Assembly (NCBI RefSeq): GCF_013133795.1
Contig: NZ_JABGBN010000001.1
Location: forward strand, 248,001 to 312,000
From: Pelistega suis
GTDB lineage: Bacteria; Pseudomonadota; Gammaproteobacteria; Burkholderiales; Burkholderiaceae_B
DNA: 64,000 nucleotides
Direction: 5' to 3'
Shown here: positions 11,062 to 20,489 of the stretch, in pieces
How positions within the stretch are numbered: position 1 is the first letter of the stretch
Layout of the letters: each line of letters begins with the position of its first letter
Notes under the pieces: model-generated
The model's input: only the letters and a program-made list of their open reading frames with translations
The model's database searches: none
Told to the model about the DNA's origin: nothing
Made by a program: the position numbers and the translations under genes

Positions 11062-12332
11062 GTGAAGAGATGCGTAGCAATTGGCAGGACTTTTTTAAAA
11101 ATACATTTACGATAGCACTTGGTTCTGGATTTGCACAATTAGTCACAGTTTTGGTTAGTCCAATTCTGACCAGACTTTTTTCTCCCGAGGATTTTGGTCT
11201 ATTAGCATTGTATGGTGCTATGGTGTCTGTGCTAACAACGGTTGCAACTTTACGTTACGAGCAGACTATTGTTTTGCCTGATAGCGATAAAAAATCAATG
11301 GCGTTAGTCGTTTTGTCATTATTAATAACGACTGGTTTGAGCGTTTGTGTATTTTTATTAATCTGTATATTTGAAGAGAAAGTTGTTAGCACCTTTAGAG
11401 TGACAAATATAGTAGATATTCTATATTGGGTACCTTTGGCATTGTTTGGTAACGGAGTCTATCAAACCTGTAGTTACTTTTCTATCAGAAAGAAGCAGTT
11501 TAAGCAGATTTCGGGTGCACAAATCACGCAATCTTTGGTGGCGGCATCTGGACAAGTTGGTATGGGGTTAATCTCTATCAAAGGGGGGTTGATTTTAGGG
11601 CAGCTTTTGGGATTATTTGGTGCTTGTATCATCTTGGGTAGAACGTTGCATAGGATGATTTGTGCATCCTCATCTAAAGTAACAGGGAAGGATTTATTTG
11701 GCGTGGCAATTGAGTATAGGAGTTATCCGACATTTTCTCTAATAGGAGCTTTATCTAACTCTCTTTCAGCACAACTACCTATTTTTTTTATCGTACGTTA
11801 TTTTGCTGATAGTGTAGTAGGCATATATGCATTTTCTTACAGAATAGTGACTTTACCCATAAGTATTTTGGGGCAGGGAGTATCGCAGGTTTTTTTGCAG
11901 AGAATTTCTACATTACAACATACACATCCAGAAAGAATTTATGGTGAAGTATGTAAAATGTCAGCTGTTTTGTTTGTGCTGATGTTACCTGTTGCTATTG
12001 CGGTGTGGGTTTGGGGAGAGAGTTTATTTGCAATGGTATTTGGAGAGCTTTGGAGGGAAGCTGGTGGTGTTGCTGGTATGTTGATCATTGCCGTTATCTT
12101 TCGTTTTCCTGTGAGTGCTTTAAGTGGTGTACTCGTTTTGAAAGAAACTTTGAAGTTTGGAGTTGCTTGGCAAATGGTTTATTTATTGACGTTATTAATT
12201 ACTTTAATGTGTTTGCAATCATTTTCATTTCATGCATTTTTGATTGTTTTTGTATCTCATGAGGTATTACAATCCCTTGTGTACTTATGGTTTATTTTAA
12301 AAGGTGCGAGGAAATTAGGTCATGTTAAATAA
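11058..12332 (+). CDS. wzx: Wzx-type polysaccharide flippase
   Basis: A 424-aa polytopic protein with about 12 hydrophobic segments. It has the MOP-superfamily N-terminal pattern (FTIALGSGFAQLVTVLVSPILTRLFSPEDFGLLALYG). LRYEQTIVLP near residue 70 is typical of oligosaccharide flippases. It would move undecaprenyl-linked repeat units across the inner membrane. The TTG at 11058 overlaps the preceding stop (TTGA); an ATG at 11070 is an alternative start. It overlaps the polymerase gene by 11 bases. The symbol is by role; Wzx proteins are poorly conserved. Confidence 0.82.
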   Translation: MSEEMRSNWQDFFKNTFTIALGSGFAQLVTVLVSPILTRLFSPEDFGLLALYGAMVSVLTTVATLRYEQTIVLPDSDKKSMALVVLSLLITTGLSVCVFLLICIFEEKVVSTFRVTNIVDILYWVPLALFGNGVYQTCSYFSIRKKQFKQISGAQITQSLVAASGQVGMGLISIKGGLILGQLLGLFGACIILGRTLHRMICASSSKVTGKDLFGVAIEYRSYPTFSLIGALSNSLSAQLPIFFIVRYFADSVVGIYAFSYRIVTLPISILGQGVSQVFLQRISTLQHTHPERIYGEVCKMSAVLFVLMLPVAIAVWVWGESLFAMVFGELWREAGGVAGMLIIAVIFRFPVSALSGVLVLKETLKFGVAWQMVYLLTLLITLMCLQSFSFHAFLIVFVSHEVLQSLVYLWFILKGARKLGHVK

Positions 12333-13746
12333 ATTTAATGATGAGAGTCGGCAGTTTTCTCCGTCGGGTATATGGTGGAGCTCTTTTTTTGCTGCACTGA
12401 GTGTATTGTTGCCTTCAGCACCTTTTATGCAGGGTATGACTGTTGTTAGACCTTTGATTGTGGCCGGAATTCTTTTTTTCTGTGCAATACTCATTTTTTT
12501 TGCGTCAAGAGAAAAAACTCAGAATCAACAGTGGAGTTTGCCAGCAGATAATTTGGTGAGTACTAAATTTATTATTGTTAGTCTTATTGGATATGTTTTA
12601 TGGATGCTATGTAGTGGATATTGGTCGTCAGGTAAAGAATATAGTGCTTTTCAATATTCGCAACGAGGGTTAGTTTATTTGATGCCAATGGTTTTTGTAG
12701 CATGGCTAGCAAGTCGTCATAAGAAAGCGGTGGAATGCGTGTTGTCTTTGGTAGGGGTTATTACCCTTATTGTGTATTATCAAAACATTGCAGCAGAAGG
12801 ATTTGCTATGCGAGCAATCCTGCTATGTTTGAGTTGTTTTTTTATCGCCTTACTTGCGACAAAATCGATAAAGCCTGAATTATGGTTAATCGGTTTGGTC
12901 GGATTGGCAAGTATTTTGAAGTTTAATCAGATATTAGAGGGATTTCCTGTAGACTTGAATTTTTATGGAATAAAGGTTGGCAATTTGGTTATATACCAAG
13001 AGACAACAATGTATATTGGGTTTAGTGCAATATTTTTTTTATTAAAGTTTTACCATCATCGGAAAAAAAATAGCCTAGTTCAATCTATGTTTTTGGGGCT
13101 TTTTTTATTTGCCTTGTTATCTGTTTTTGATTCTGCGGCAAGATCTGCGATGGTTGCTTTGTCAGCGATTGTGTTGCTTTCTCTATATGGACAACCATCA
13201 CGTACTAAAGTATCAATTATTTTGACTCTTATAGCAACTTTATGTATTTATCAATGGTTTTTTCCTTCGACGGGGATATATAGAATTGTTCAGATTAAAG
13301 ATGATTTAACTTATCAGGTGAGTGAACAATTATTATCTTTAAATTCGATTGCAGTTGATGGAGTTGATTCTAGTTTAAGAATATTTTTATATACTTCTGT
13401 TGTGCAACAGTGGTTAGGTTCTATTGAGAGCATTGTATTTGGTAATGGATTGGCTTCTTTTCCTGTGTATATTGGAAAAGCATTAGAGTTGGGGTGGTAC
13501 CCTCATAATTTTATTTTGGAGACCCTATCTGAAGGAGGGTTGATTGGTGCTTTTTTCTTGTCGATTGTTCTATTATCAGTTATCGTTAGATTTTTTAAGG
13601 AGCAGAAAACAGGTAGCTACTTAATGTATACAGCCATTTATGTGCTGTGTGTATATATGTTTATTGGTGGTATTCAAGTAATACACTTCATATTGTTTAC
13701 CCCTTTATGTTTTTTATTTGCGATATTTAATAGGGTAAATACATAA
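12322..13746 (+). CDS. wzy: O-antigen polymerase/ligase-like membrane protein (Wzy)
   Basis: A 474-aa protein with 10-12 predicted membrane segments. A large periplasmic loop lies near residues 330-400 and contains the Wzy_C/WaaL-like region ending in GWYPHNFILETLSEGGLIGAFF (PHN..LE...GG). This loop pattern is shared by O-antigen polymerases and ligases. Its position between the flippase and the glycosyltransferases favours the polymerase Wzy over the ligase WaaL. It starts inside the flippase gene end and stops one base before the next gene. Confidence 0.78.
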   Translation: MLNKFNDESRQFSPSGIWWSSFFAALSVLLPSAPFMQGMTVVRPLIVAGILFFCAILIFFASREKTQNQQWSLPADNLVSTKFIIVSLIGYVLWMLCSGYWSSGKEYSAFQYSQRGLVYLMPMVFVAWLASRHKKAVECVLSLVGVITLIVYYQNIAAEGFAMRAILLCLSCFFIALLATKSIKPELWLIGLVGLASILKFNQILEGFPVDLNFYGIKVGNLVIYQETTMYIGFSAIFFLLKFYHHRKKNSLVQSMFLGLFLFALLSVFDSAARSAMVALSAIVLLSLYGQPSRTKVSIILTLIATLCIYQWFFPSTGIYRIVQIKDDLTYQVSEQLLSLNSIAVDGVDSSLRIFLYTSVVQQWLGSIESIVFGNGLASFPVYIGKALELGWYPHNFILETLSEGGLIGAFFLSIVLLSVIVRFFKEQKTGSYLMYTAIYVLCVYMFIGGIQVIHFILFTPLCFLFAIFNRVNT

Positions 13747-13747
13747 A

Positions 13748-14893
13748 ATGAATATTTTGCATTTAACCCACACCGATATTCGTTCTGACTCTCGAATTTT
13801 GAAAGAGATGGGTTGTTTAGCAAGGGAATATCCAGCTGCTAATATACTTGGATTGGGTATTATGCTAGAGGAGGAAGTTCATAAGACGGAGGAGTCTCTG
13901 CCTTTTGATGTTGTTTCTTTTAAGCTAATGAGTCGAAAGTGGTTTTTGTTGCCCAAAGCGATTCGTCATATCTTTATTTTAATAGAGTTAGTGATGAGGA
14001 TGTTACTTCGTGCTCTCAAACATAAGCCACGGGTTATCCATTGTCATGATACAGTAGTTTTACCGCTTGGATGGTTACTTAAAAAACTCACGAAAGCAAA
14101 ATTAATATACGATGCTCACGAGTTGGAGTCAGATAAAAATGGGCAAACTCCTTTAATGAGTAAGGGGACGTTGTGGATTGAGAAATTTGTCTGGCCTTGT
14201 GTAGATGCACTTATTGTTGTGAGTCCTTCAATTGCAGGGTGGTATGAACGGCATTTGGGTGTTGTAAAAACAGAAGTTGTTATGAACTCACCATATATTG
14301 ATACTCAATTTCGGGAAGTGAACGCTTTTTATCTAAGAGATAAATTTAATATACCGCTTGAGGCTAAAATTTATATTTATATCGGTATATTAGGGTATGG
14401 CAGGGGTATTGAGTTAATTTTAGAGGTTTTTAAAAAAACGACTACTCAATCGCATGTTGTATTTTTAGGTTATGGTGAGTTAGCAGCACGTATTAAGCAG
14501 GATGGTCTGGATTATCACAATATTCATTATCATGAAGCTGTGCCTCATTCTCAAGTGGTAGGTATCGCAAGAAGTGCTGATTTTGGTTTTTGTCTCGTGC
14601 AGAATGTATCATTAAGTGATTATTATTGTTTACCCAATAAACTGTTTGAATATGCTTTTGCGGGTCTACCAGTGCTAGCCTCAAATTTTCCTGATATTTC
14701 TGCGCTGGTACAGGAGTATGATCTAGGTAAGTGTATTGAGTTAAGTATGACTAGTATTGGTGAAACTCTAGATTCACTTCAATTTCAAGAGAAGAAAATG
14801 ATTAATACTTTGAGTTTGTATCCTTTAAGTTGGCAGGCTCAAGAGGAAAAAATTATCAATTTATATCATCAGTTATCAAAAGAGAATAGGTAA
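13748..14893 (+). CDS. Glycosyltransferase, family 4-like
   Basis: The 381-aa protein has a GT-B architecture. An N-terminal domain carries an aspartate/histidine start (LHLTHTDIRSDSRIL) and LIYDAHELESD. The C-terminal donor-binding domain has IYIGILGYGRGIELILEVF and the E-x7-E-like segment LPNKLFEYAFAGLPVLASNFPDI (about residues 297-319). This is typical of retaining GT4 enzymes using nucleotide sugars. It is probably one of the two glycosyltransferases that extend the lipid-linked unit; donor and linkage cannot be read from sequence. Confidence 0.85.
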   Translation: MNILHLTHTDIRSDSRILKEMGCLAREYPAANILGLGIMLEEEVHKTEESLPFDVVSFKLMSRKWFLLPKAIRHIFILIELVMRMLLRALKHKPRVIHCHDTVVLPLGWLLKKLTKAKLIYDAHELESDKNGQTPLMSKGTLWIEKFVWPCVDALIVVSPSIAGWYERHLGVVKTEVVMNSPYIDTQFREVNAFYLRDKFNIPLEAKIYIYIGILGYGRGIELILEVFKKTTTQSHVVFLGYGELAARIKQDGLDYHNIHYHEAVPHSQVVGIARSADFGFCLVQNVSLSDYYCLPNKLFEYAFAGLPVLASNFPDISALVQEYDLGKCIELSMTSIGETLDSLQFQEKKMINTLSLYPLSWQAQEEKIINLYHQLSKENR

Positions 14894-14898
14894 GTTAT

Positions 14899-16725
14899 AT
14901 GTGCGGCATTTTTGGTGTTATTGCGCAGCAAGCAATTGTTAAAGAAGATTTTAAAAAACTTGTTCAGCATTCTCGTCAACGGGGACGCGATTCAAGCGGT
15001 TTGGTGTATTTAGAAAATCATCAATATCGTATTTCACGAGCGGATTATGATGTGGTTAAATTGTTATCTAAAGAGAGACCTTATCATAGCCACGTGATAT
15101 TGGGACATAGTCGGTTGATTACCAATGGTTTAGGTGATAATCAACCTGTGATTAGAGGGGATATCTGTGCTATTCATAATGGCATCATCGTAAATGATGA
15201 TGAAGTTTGGGACAAATTAAAGGTTAATCGACAATATAAAATTGATTCGGAGGTGATTGTCGGTATTGCAGAGGAAATGCTGCAATATAATGCGAGCATA
15301 GAAGATATTCCGGCTAGGGTTTTAAGTTTATGTAAAGGAATTATTGCCTGCGCCTTGATGCTGCCAAGCAAGGGAAAATTATTACTCTTTTCAAATAATG
15401 GCAGTTTATATACGGGAGTAAAAAATAAACAAGTTTATTTTGCTTCAGAACGCTATGCGTTGGATTTGATTCATTGTGAAAATATACAACAGATTAAGGA
15501 AGATAGTGTTATTCTGGATATTCCCACCTCGGTGATGCCTTTTGTTGTGGAGGATCAGAAGAGTCGGAAAGAAAATCTTATTCCTGAGTTTATTTTTAAT
15601 GCTCAGGAAGAGGCACTGTTAAAATACGAGCATCCTAATTTAAAACGCTGTACACGTTGTGTGTTGCCAGAGACGATGCCGTTTATTCGCTTTGATGAAG
15701 AGGGTGTTTGTAATTATTGCCATCATTATGAACCTCGTAATAATCCCAAACCAAAAGAGGAGTTATTTAAACTTGTGGAGCCTTATCGTCGAGCAGGGAA
15801 GGAGTTAGACTGTATTGTACCTTTTTCAGGGGGGAGAGACAGCTGTTATGGGCTTCATTTAATTGTAAATGAATTGAAGATGAAGCCTGTGACCTATACT
15901 TATGATTGGGGGATGGTAACAGATTTGGGGCGTCGAAATATTAGTAGAATGTGTGCGCAATTGGGCGTTGAAAATATTATTGTTGCAGCAGATATTTCTA
16001 AAAAAAGAGACAATATTCGTAAAAACCTAAAGGCATGGTTAAAATCCCCCCATCTTGGAATGATGGCGATGTTAACGGCTGGTGATAAGCATTTTTTCCG
16101 TTATGTTGAGCATATTAAAAAACAAACAGGAATTAATTTAAATCTGTGGGGAGTAAATCCGCTGGAAGTAACTTATTTCAAAACAGGCTTTTTGGATATA
16201 CCTCCTGATTTTGAGGAGAAGCGTGTTTATAGCCATGGCTGGAGTAAGCAATTGGTTTATCATAAACAACGCTTTAAAGCGATGCTGGAGAGTCTGGGTT
16301 ATTTTAATACATCATTGTGGGATACTTTGTCAGGGGAGTACTATCGTAGCTTTACTGAGAAAAAAGATTATTACCATTTGTTTGATTATTGGCGATGGGA
16401 CGAGGAAGTTGTTGATGATACACTTTTAAATCAATATGATTGGGAAAAAGCAATAGATACAACGACAACATGGCGTATTGGTGATGGGACTGCCGCTTTT
16501 TATAATTACGTCTATTACACCGTAGCTGGTTTTACTGAACATGATACATTCCGTAGCAATCAAATTAGAGAGGGACAAATGACGCGAGAGAAAGCGTTGT
16601 CTCTAATCGCAGAGGAAAACAAACCACGTTATCAAAATATCCGCTGGTATTTGGATACATTAAATATGGATTTTGCTAGTGTAATTAGTGTTGTTAATAA
16701 TATTCCTAAGCTTTATAAGGAATAA
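14899..16725 (+). CDS. Fused class II glutaminase and N-acetyl sugar amidotransferase (WbpG/WbpS-like)
   Basis: A 608-aa two-domain enzyme. Residues 1-220 are an Ntn-type class II glutamine amidotransferase with nucleophile Cys2 (MCGIFGVI). From about residue 247 a zinc-type cysteine cluster (CTRCVLPETMPF, CNYCHHYE) leads into a PP-loop ATPase, IVPFSGGRDSCYGLH (about 308). That half matches the N-acetyl sugar amidotransferase family, which in P. aeruginosa WbpG works with separate HisH/HisF-like proteins. The fusion would supply its own ammonia and convert a uronic acid carboxylate to an amide. The likely substrate is the WlbABC sugar; that link is inference. Confidence 0.85.
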   Translation: MCGIFGVIAQQAIVKEDFKKLVQHSRQRGRDSSGLVYLENHQYRISRADYDVVKLLSKERPYHSHVILGHSRLITNGLGDNQPVIRGDICAIHNGIIVNDDEVWDKLKVNRQYKIDSEVIVGIAEEMLQYNASIEDIPARVLSLCKGIIACALMLPSKGKLLLFSNNGSLYTGVKNKQVYFASERYALDLIHCENIQQIKEDSVILDIPTSVMPFVVEDQKSRKENLIPEFIFNAQEEALLKYEHPNLKRCTRCVLPETMPFIRFDEEGVCNYCHHYEPRNNPKPKEELFKLVEPYRRAGKELDCIVPFSGGRDSCYGLHLIVNELKMKPVTYTYDWGMVTDLGRRNISRMCAQLGVENIIVAADISKKRDNIRKNLKAWLKSPHLGMMAMLTAGDKHFFRYVEHIKKQTGINLNLWGVNPLEVTYFKTGFLDIPPDFEEKRVYSHGWSKQLVYHKQRFKAMLESLGYFNTSLWDTLSGEYYRSFTEKKDYYHLFDYWRWDEEVVDDTLLNQYDWEKAIDTTTTWRIGDGTAAFYNYVYYTVAGFTEHDTFRSNQIREGQMTREKALSLIAEENKPRYQNIRWYLDTLNMDFASVISVVNNIPKLYKE

Positions 16726-16726
16726 T

Positions 16727-17959
16727 ATGAATATTTGGTGTATTTCTAAATACGCAAGCCCTGCTAAGTATGCTAAGTCGCCGGCCCGCCTTTTTCATTT
16801 TTGCCAAGAATGGCAAAAATTAGGGCATGAGGTACACCTGTTTACTTCAGACTCTAATCATTTGGCACATTTTCCTGAAACAGCACAGGTTTACGAAAAA
16901 GAGTATATAGAGGGTGTTTGGGTGCATTGGTTTAAAACTAAGAAGTATTCGAAGACGGCTTCTATTGCACGTATTTTGAGTTGGTTTGACTTTGAAAGAC
17001 GTTTATTTGGTTTTAAGCATCAACAGTTAAATCCTCCAGATGTAGTGTTGGTATCATCACTCTCTATTTTTAGTATATTGTATGGATATTATTTAAAGAA
17101 AAAATATGGAGGAATTTTAGTATTTGAGGTTCGTGATATTTGGCCATTGACAATGACGGAGGAAGGAGGAATTTCAAAGTATCATCCTTTGACTTTGTTA
17201 ATAGGTGCTATTGAAAAGTTTGGTTATAGGGTGGCTGACTTGATTGTGGGTACTATGCCTAAACTAGATGAACATGTCAGAACAATTATTAAAAAGCGTC
17301 ATTTTAATTTTCATTGTGCACCTTTGGGTTTTCATCCAGAAAATTATGTAGAAAGTTCGGTAAAAAAAAATATTTTTGTGGGACAGTTTCCTGAAAATAA
17401 AATTATTGTTGGTTACGCAGGAAGTATGGGAATTACTAATGCCTTGGAACCATATATAGAGGCGATTTATCAGCTACAGCATAATAATCGTTTTCATTTT
17501 GTCTTGGTAGGAGGCGGTGATTTAAGAACTCAGTTTGAGGGTCGGTTAAAGGGATGTGAGAATGTTACTTTCTTGCCTCGTATTGAGCAGGAGCAGGTTA
17601 AAGATTTGTTAGCATGTTGTGATGTGTTGTATCTTTCTACCAAAAACTCTAAGGTATGGGAATATGGTCAGTCGATGAATAAGGTGGTGGAGTATATGCT
17701 AGCAGCGAAACCTATAATTGCATCTTATACGGGTTATCCATCTATGATTAATGAGGCAGAGTGTGGTTATTTTGTTAAACCTGAAGAGGATGAGTCTTCT
17801 TCAGAGGCTATTATTAGAGTCCTATGTGAGGTAGCTGAGATGCCAAAGAGTGAACAGAAAATGATGGGAGAAAGGGGGAAGCAATGGATTTATCAATATA
17901 GAACGTATGCTTTGTTAGCCCAACAATATCTCGAAAAAATAAAATCCATTCAAAGGTAA
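16727..17959 (+). CDS. Glycosyltransferase, family 4 (WbuB/WlbH-like)
   Basis: About 410 aa. The start is ATG 16727 with AAGGA six bases upstream, not the earlier TTG in the preceding gene. It opens with MNIWCISKYASPAKYAKSPARL, typical of WbuB-like GT4 proteins. It continues with VFEVRDIWPLTM and VGYAGSMGITNALEPYIEA, and has the donor-site helix SMNKVVEYMLAAKPIIASYTG (about residues 323-343). It is probably the second extending glycosyltransferase of the unit, followed by the phosphoglycosyl transferase gene after 49 bases. Sugar specificity is unknown. Confidence 0.85.
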   Translation: MNIWCISKYASPAKYAKSPARLFHFCQEWQKLGHEVHLFTSDSNHLAHFPETAQVYEKEYIEGVWVHWFKTKKYSKTASIARILSWFDFERRLFGFKHQQLNPPDVVLVSSLSIFSILYGYYLKKKYGGILVFEVRDIWPLTMTEEGGISKYHPLTLLIGAIEKFGYRVADLIVGTMPKLDEHVRTIIKKRHFNFHCAPLGFHPENYVESSVKKNIFVGQFPENKIIVGYAGSMGITNALEPYIEAIYQLQHNNRFHFVLVGGGDLRTQFEGRLKGCENVTFLPRIEQEQVKDLLACCDVLYLSTKNSKVWEYGQSMNKVVEYMLAAKPIIASYTGYPSMINEAECGYFVKPEEDESSSEAIIRVLCEVAEMPKSEQKMMGERGKQWIYQYRTYALLAQQYLEKIKSIQR

Positions 17960-18008
17960 TAAATAGTTATTTATGGCGTTATAAAGTTGACTGTGTTGGA
18001 GCTATTTA

Positions 18009-18623
18009 ATGTACCGCTATTTTTTGAAAAGAGTTTTCGATTTTATAGTAGCTTTGGTTTTATTGATATTCTTAAGTCCTCTATTTTTAGTTACTATGAT
18101 AGCGCTTTGGGTTGTGAATAGAGGTAACCCATTTTTCATACAGCGTCGCCCTGGTAAAGACGGTAAAATATTTAATATTATTAAATTTAAAACCATGAGT
18201 GATAGACGAGATGCTGAAGAGAATCTGTTACCCGATGCTGAGAGATTAACTAAAACGGGTAGAATTGTACGTAAAACTTCTTTAGATGAAATACCTCAGT
18301 TGCTCAATGTTATTAAAGGAGACATGAGTTTAATAGGACCTCGACCATTGTTGGAGGAATATTTACCGTTATACAATATGGCTCAAGCGCGTCGTCATGA
18401 GGTTAGACCGGGGATTACTGGTTGGGCACAAGTCAATGGACGTAATGCGATTTCTTGGGAAGAAAAATTTAAATTAGATGTCTGGTATGTAGATAATTTA
18501 TCTTTTAGTATAGATATAATGGTTTTGTTGAAAACTATTAAGAAGGTGTTTATTCAAGAAAATATTAATGCTGATGGACATGTGACCATTGCAAAGTTTA
18601 CAGGTAATCACGACAATGACTGA
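18009..18623 (+). CDS. pglC: Undecaprenyl-phosphate phosphoglycosyl transferase (PglC/WlbG-like)
   Basis: A 204-aa small monotopic transferase: basic start, one hydrophobic re-entrant segment (FIVALVLLIFLSPLFLVTMIALWVV), then the core. Hallmarks are PFFIQRRPGKDGKIF, FKTM, the catalytic-type TSLDEIPQLLNVIKGDMSLIGPRPL, and RPGITGWAQVNGRN. It transfers a sugar-1-phosphate to undecaprenyl phosphate and so starts each repeat unit. The length and the three following genes match the PglC-D-E-F set that makes and uses UDP-diacetamidobacillosamine; Bordetella WlbG is an equally close analogue by context. It overlaps the next gene by eight bases. Confidence 0.88.
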   Translation: MYRYFLKRVFDFIVALVLLIFLSPLFLVTMIALWVVNRGNPFFIQRRPGKDGKIFNIIKFKTMSDRRDAEENLLPDAERLTKTGRIVRKTSLDEIPQLLNVIKGDMSLIGPRPLLEEYLPLYNMAQARRHEVRPGITGWAQVNGRNAISWEEKFKLDVWYVDNLSFSIDIMVLLKTIKKVFIQENINADGHVTIAKFTGNHDND

Positions 18624-19236
18624 TATTTTAGCGATTTATGGTGCCGGAGGTCATGGTAAAGTTGTTGCTGATTTAGCAGAGGAGTTGGGTTATCAGAAAG
18701 TCGTATTTTTTGATGATGAATATGCGGTAAAAAAGAAACTGGAGCATTGGGATGTTAAGGGTGATTTTGCCGCTTTATTGGCAGATGTATCAAAATATGC
18801 TGGCGTGATTGTTGCAATCGGTAATAATCGTGTAAGACTGGAGAAAATTACACTACTGATTAATAAGGGGGCTAATGTAATTTCGTTAATACACCCCACG
18901 GCAAATGTAAGTAGATATGTTTCGCTTGGTATAGGTAGTGTTGTGTGCTCTAATGCCAGTGTTAACGCATTCGCAAAAATTGGGATGGGTGCTATTATAA
19001 ACACCAATGCCAGTGTAGATCACGATTGTGTTTTAGGACAGGGTGTTCACATTTGTCCAGGAGCAAGTTTAGCAGGCAATGTCATTGTAGGTGATTTTTC
19101 TTGGATTGGGATAGGAAGTAGTATTATTCAGCAGGTTTCTGTTGGGTGCGACTGTTTTGTTGCTGCTGGCAGTGTCGTTGTGAAAGATGTGTTGGATTCT
19201 CAAAAGGTTAAGAGTAATCCCGCCAAACCTTATTAA
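18616..19236 (+). CDS. pglD: Sugar O/N-acetyltransferase, PglD/NeuD family
   Basis: About 206 aa from ATG 18616, which overlaps the preceding stop (ATGACTGA). An N-terminal Rossmann-like domain (LAIYGAGGHGKVVADLAEEL) precedes a left-handed beta-helix with hexapeptide repeats (IGSVVCSNASVNAFAKIG, GVHICPGASLAGNVIVGD). His-containing NTNASVDHDCVLG matches the catalytic His region of PglD. It is expected to acetylate the 4-amino group of UDP-4-amino-4,6-dideoxy-GlcNAc with acetyl-CoA. Substrate assignment rests on the neighbouring aminotransferase and dehydratase. Confidence 0.85.
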   Translation: MTDILAIYGAGGHGKVVADLAEELGYQKVVFFDDEYAVKKKLEHWDVKGDFAALLADVSKYAGVIVAIGNNRVRLEKITLLINKGANVISLIHPTANVSRYVSLGIGSVVCSNASVNAFAKIGMGAIINTNASVDHDCVLGQGVHICPGASLAGNVIVGDFSWIGIGSSIIQQVSVGCDCFVAAGSVVVKDVLDSQKVKSNPAKPY

Positions 19237-19251
19237 TATTAAGAGCATATC

Positions 19252-20430
19252 ATGTTAAATACTCCATTTTCTCCTTGGCCTTCCTTTACGCAAGAAGAGG
19301 CTGATGCTGTTCAGCGCGTGTTATTGTCAAATAAAGTGAATTATTGGACAGGGAATGAGTGTCGTCTTTTTGAGAAAGAATTTGCTGAATATGTGGGTAC
19401 TAAATATGCTGTGGCTTTAGCTAATGGTACTTTGGCATTGGATTTGGCATTGAAAGCTATGGAAATTGGAGAGGGAGATGAGGTAATTGTGACTTCTCGC
19501 ACTTTTTTAGCCTCTGTTTCCAGTATCATTAATGCAGGCGCAACCCCCGTATTTGCAGATGTCTCTGCAGATACACAGAATATTACGCCGGAAACTATTA
19601 AGGCTGTTCTAACGCCTAAGACGAAAGCTATTGTTTGTGTTCACTTAGCGGGCTGGCCTTGTGATATGGATGGGATTATGGCGATTGCAGATGAGCATAA
19701 GCTATGGGTCATTGAAGATTGTGCACAAGCTCATGGTGCGTATTATAAAGGCAAAGCAGTAGGGTCGATTGGTCATGTGGGAGCGTGGTCTTTCTGTCAA
19801 GATAAGATTATGACAACCGGTGGTGAAGGTGGTATGGTTACCACTAATGATAAAGCATTATGGAGCAAAATGTGGTCTTATAAAGATCATGGTAAATCGT
19901 GGGAAGCTGTTTACGAGCGTGAACATCCCCCAGGTTTTCGTTGGTTGCATGAGAGCTTTGGCACCAATTGGCGCATGACAGAAATTCAAGCCGTTATTGG
20001 TCGTATTCAAACTGCACGTATGCCTGCTTGGCATGCCGCACGGATAGCGAATGCTGAAAAAATCTGGTCACTCGCAAGAACATTAAAGGGTTTGCGAGTT
20101 CCTACGATTCCTAGTGATATTGTGCATGCAGCTTATAAGTGTTATGTATTGGTAGAAACTCACTTGCTAAAAGAGGGGTGGTCTCGTGATCGCATTATGG
20201 CTGAAATTAATGCACAGGGAGTACCGGTATATTCAGGCTCCTGTTCAGAAGTTTATTTAGAAAAAGCATTTGATGATAAGCCATATAAACCAAAAAAATC
20301 GTTACCTATTGCAAAAGAGTTAGGAGAAACGAGCTTAATGTTTTTAGTGCATCCTACGTTGACAGAAGCAGAGATTGAGAAAACTTTATTAGTGTTAAAG
20401 AGTGTAATGTTAGAAGCTACTGCGACTTAG
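19252..20430 (+). CDS. Sugar-nucleotide 4-aminotransferase, DegT family (PglE/WlbF-like)
   Basis: A 392-aa PLP-dependent aminotransferase. The pocket includes YAVALANGTLALDLAL, VIEDCAQAHGA and the lysine region SFCQDKIMTTGGEGGMVTT (about residues 182-200). The Q-D-K form before the lysine is common in the PglE/WecE-like branch and differs from the S-K form of WlbC in the same cluster. It likely aminates the 4-keto sugar made by the downstream dehydratase. It stands 15 bases after pglD and 59 bases before pglF. Confidence 0.87.
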   Translation: MLNTPFSPWPSFTQEEADAVQRVLLSNKVNYWTGNECRLFEKEFAEYVGTKYAVALANGTLALDLALKAMEIGEGDEVIVTSRTFLASVSSIINAGATPVFADVSADTQNITPETIKAVLTPKTKAIVCVHLAGWPCDMDGIMAIADEHKLWVIEDCAQAHGAYYKGKAVGSIGHVGAWSFCQDKIMTTGGEGGMVTTNDKALWSKMWSYKDHGKSWEAVYEREHPPGFRWLHESFGTNWRMTEIQAVIGRIQTARMPAWHAARIANAEKIWSLARTLKGLRVPTIPSDIVHAAYKCYVLVETHLLKEGWSRDRIMAEINAQGVPVYSGSCSEVYLEKAFDDKPYKPKKSLPIAKELGETSLMFLVHPTLTEAEIEKTLLVLKSVMLEATAT

Positions 20431-20489
20431 TTTTTCTTATTATGTGATATAACACTAGGATTTCTTGAAGAAAATGTACGGTTTATAAA

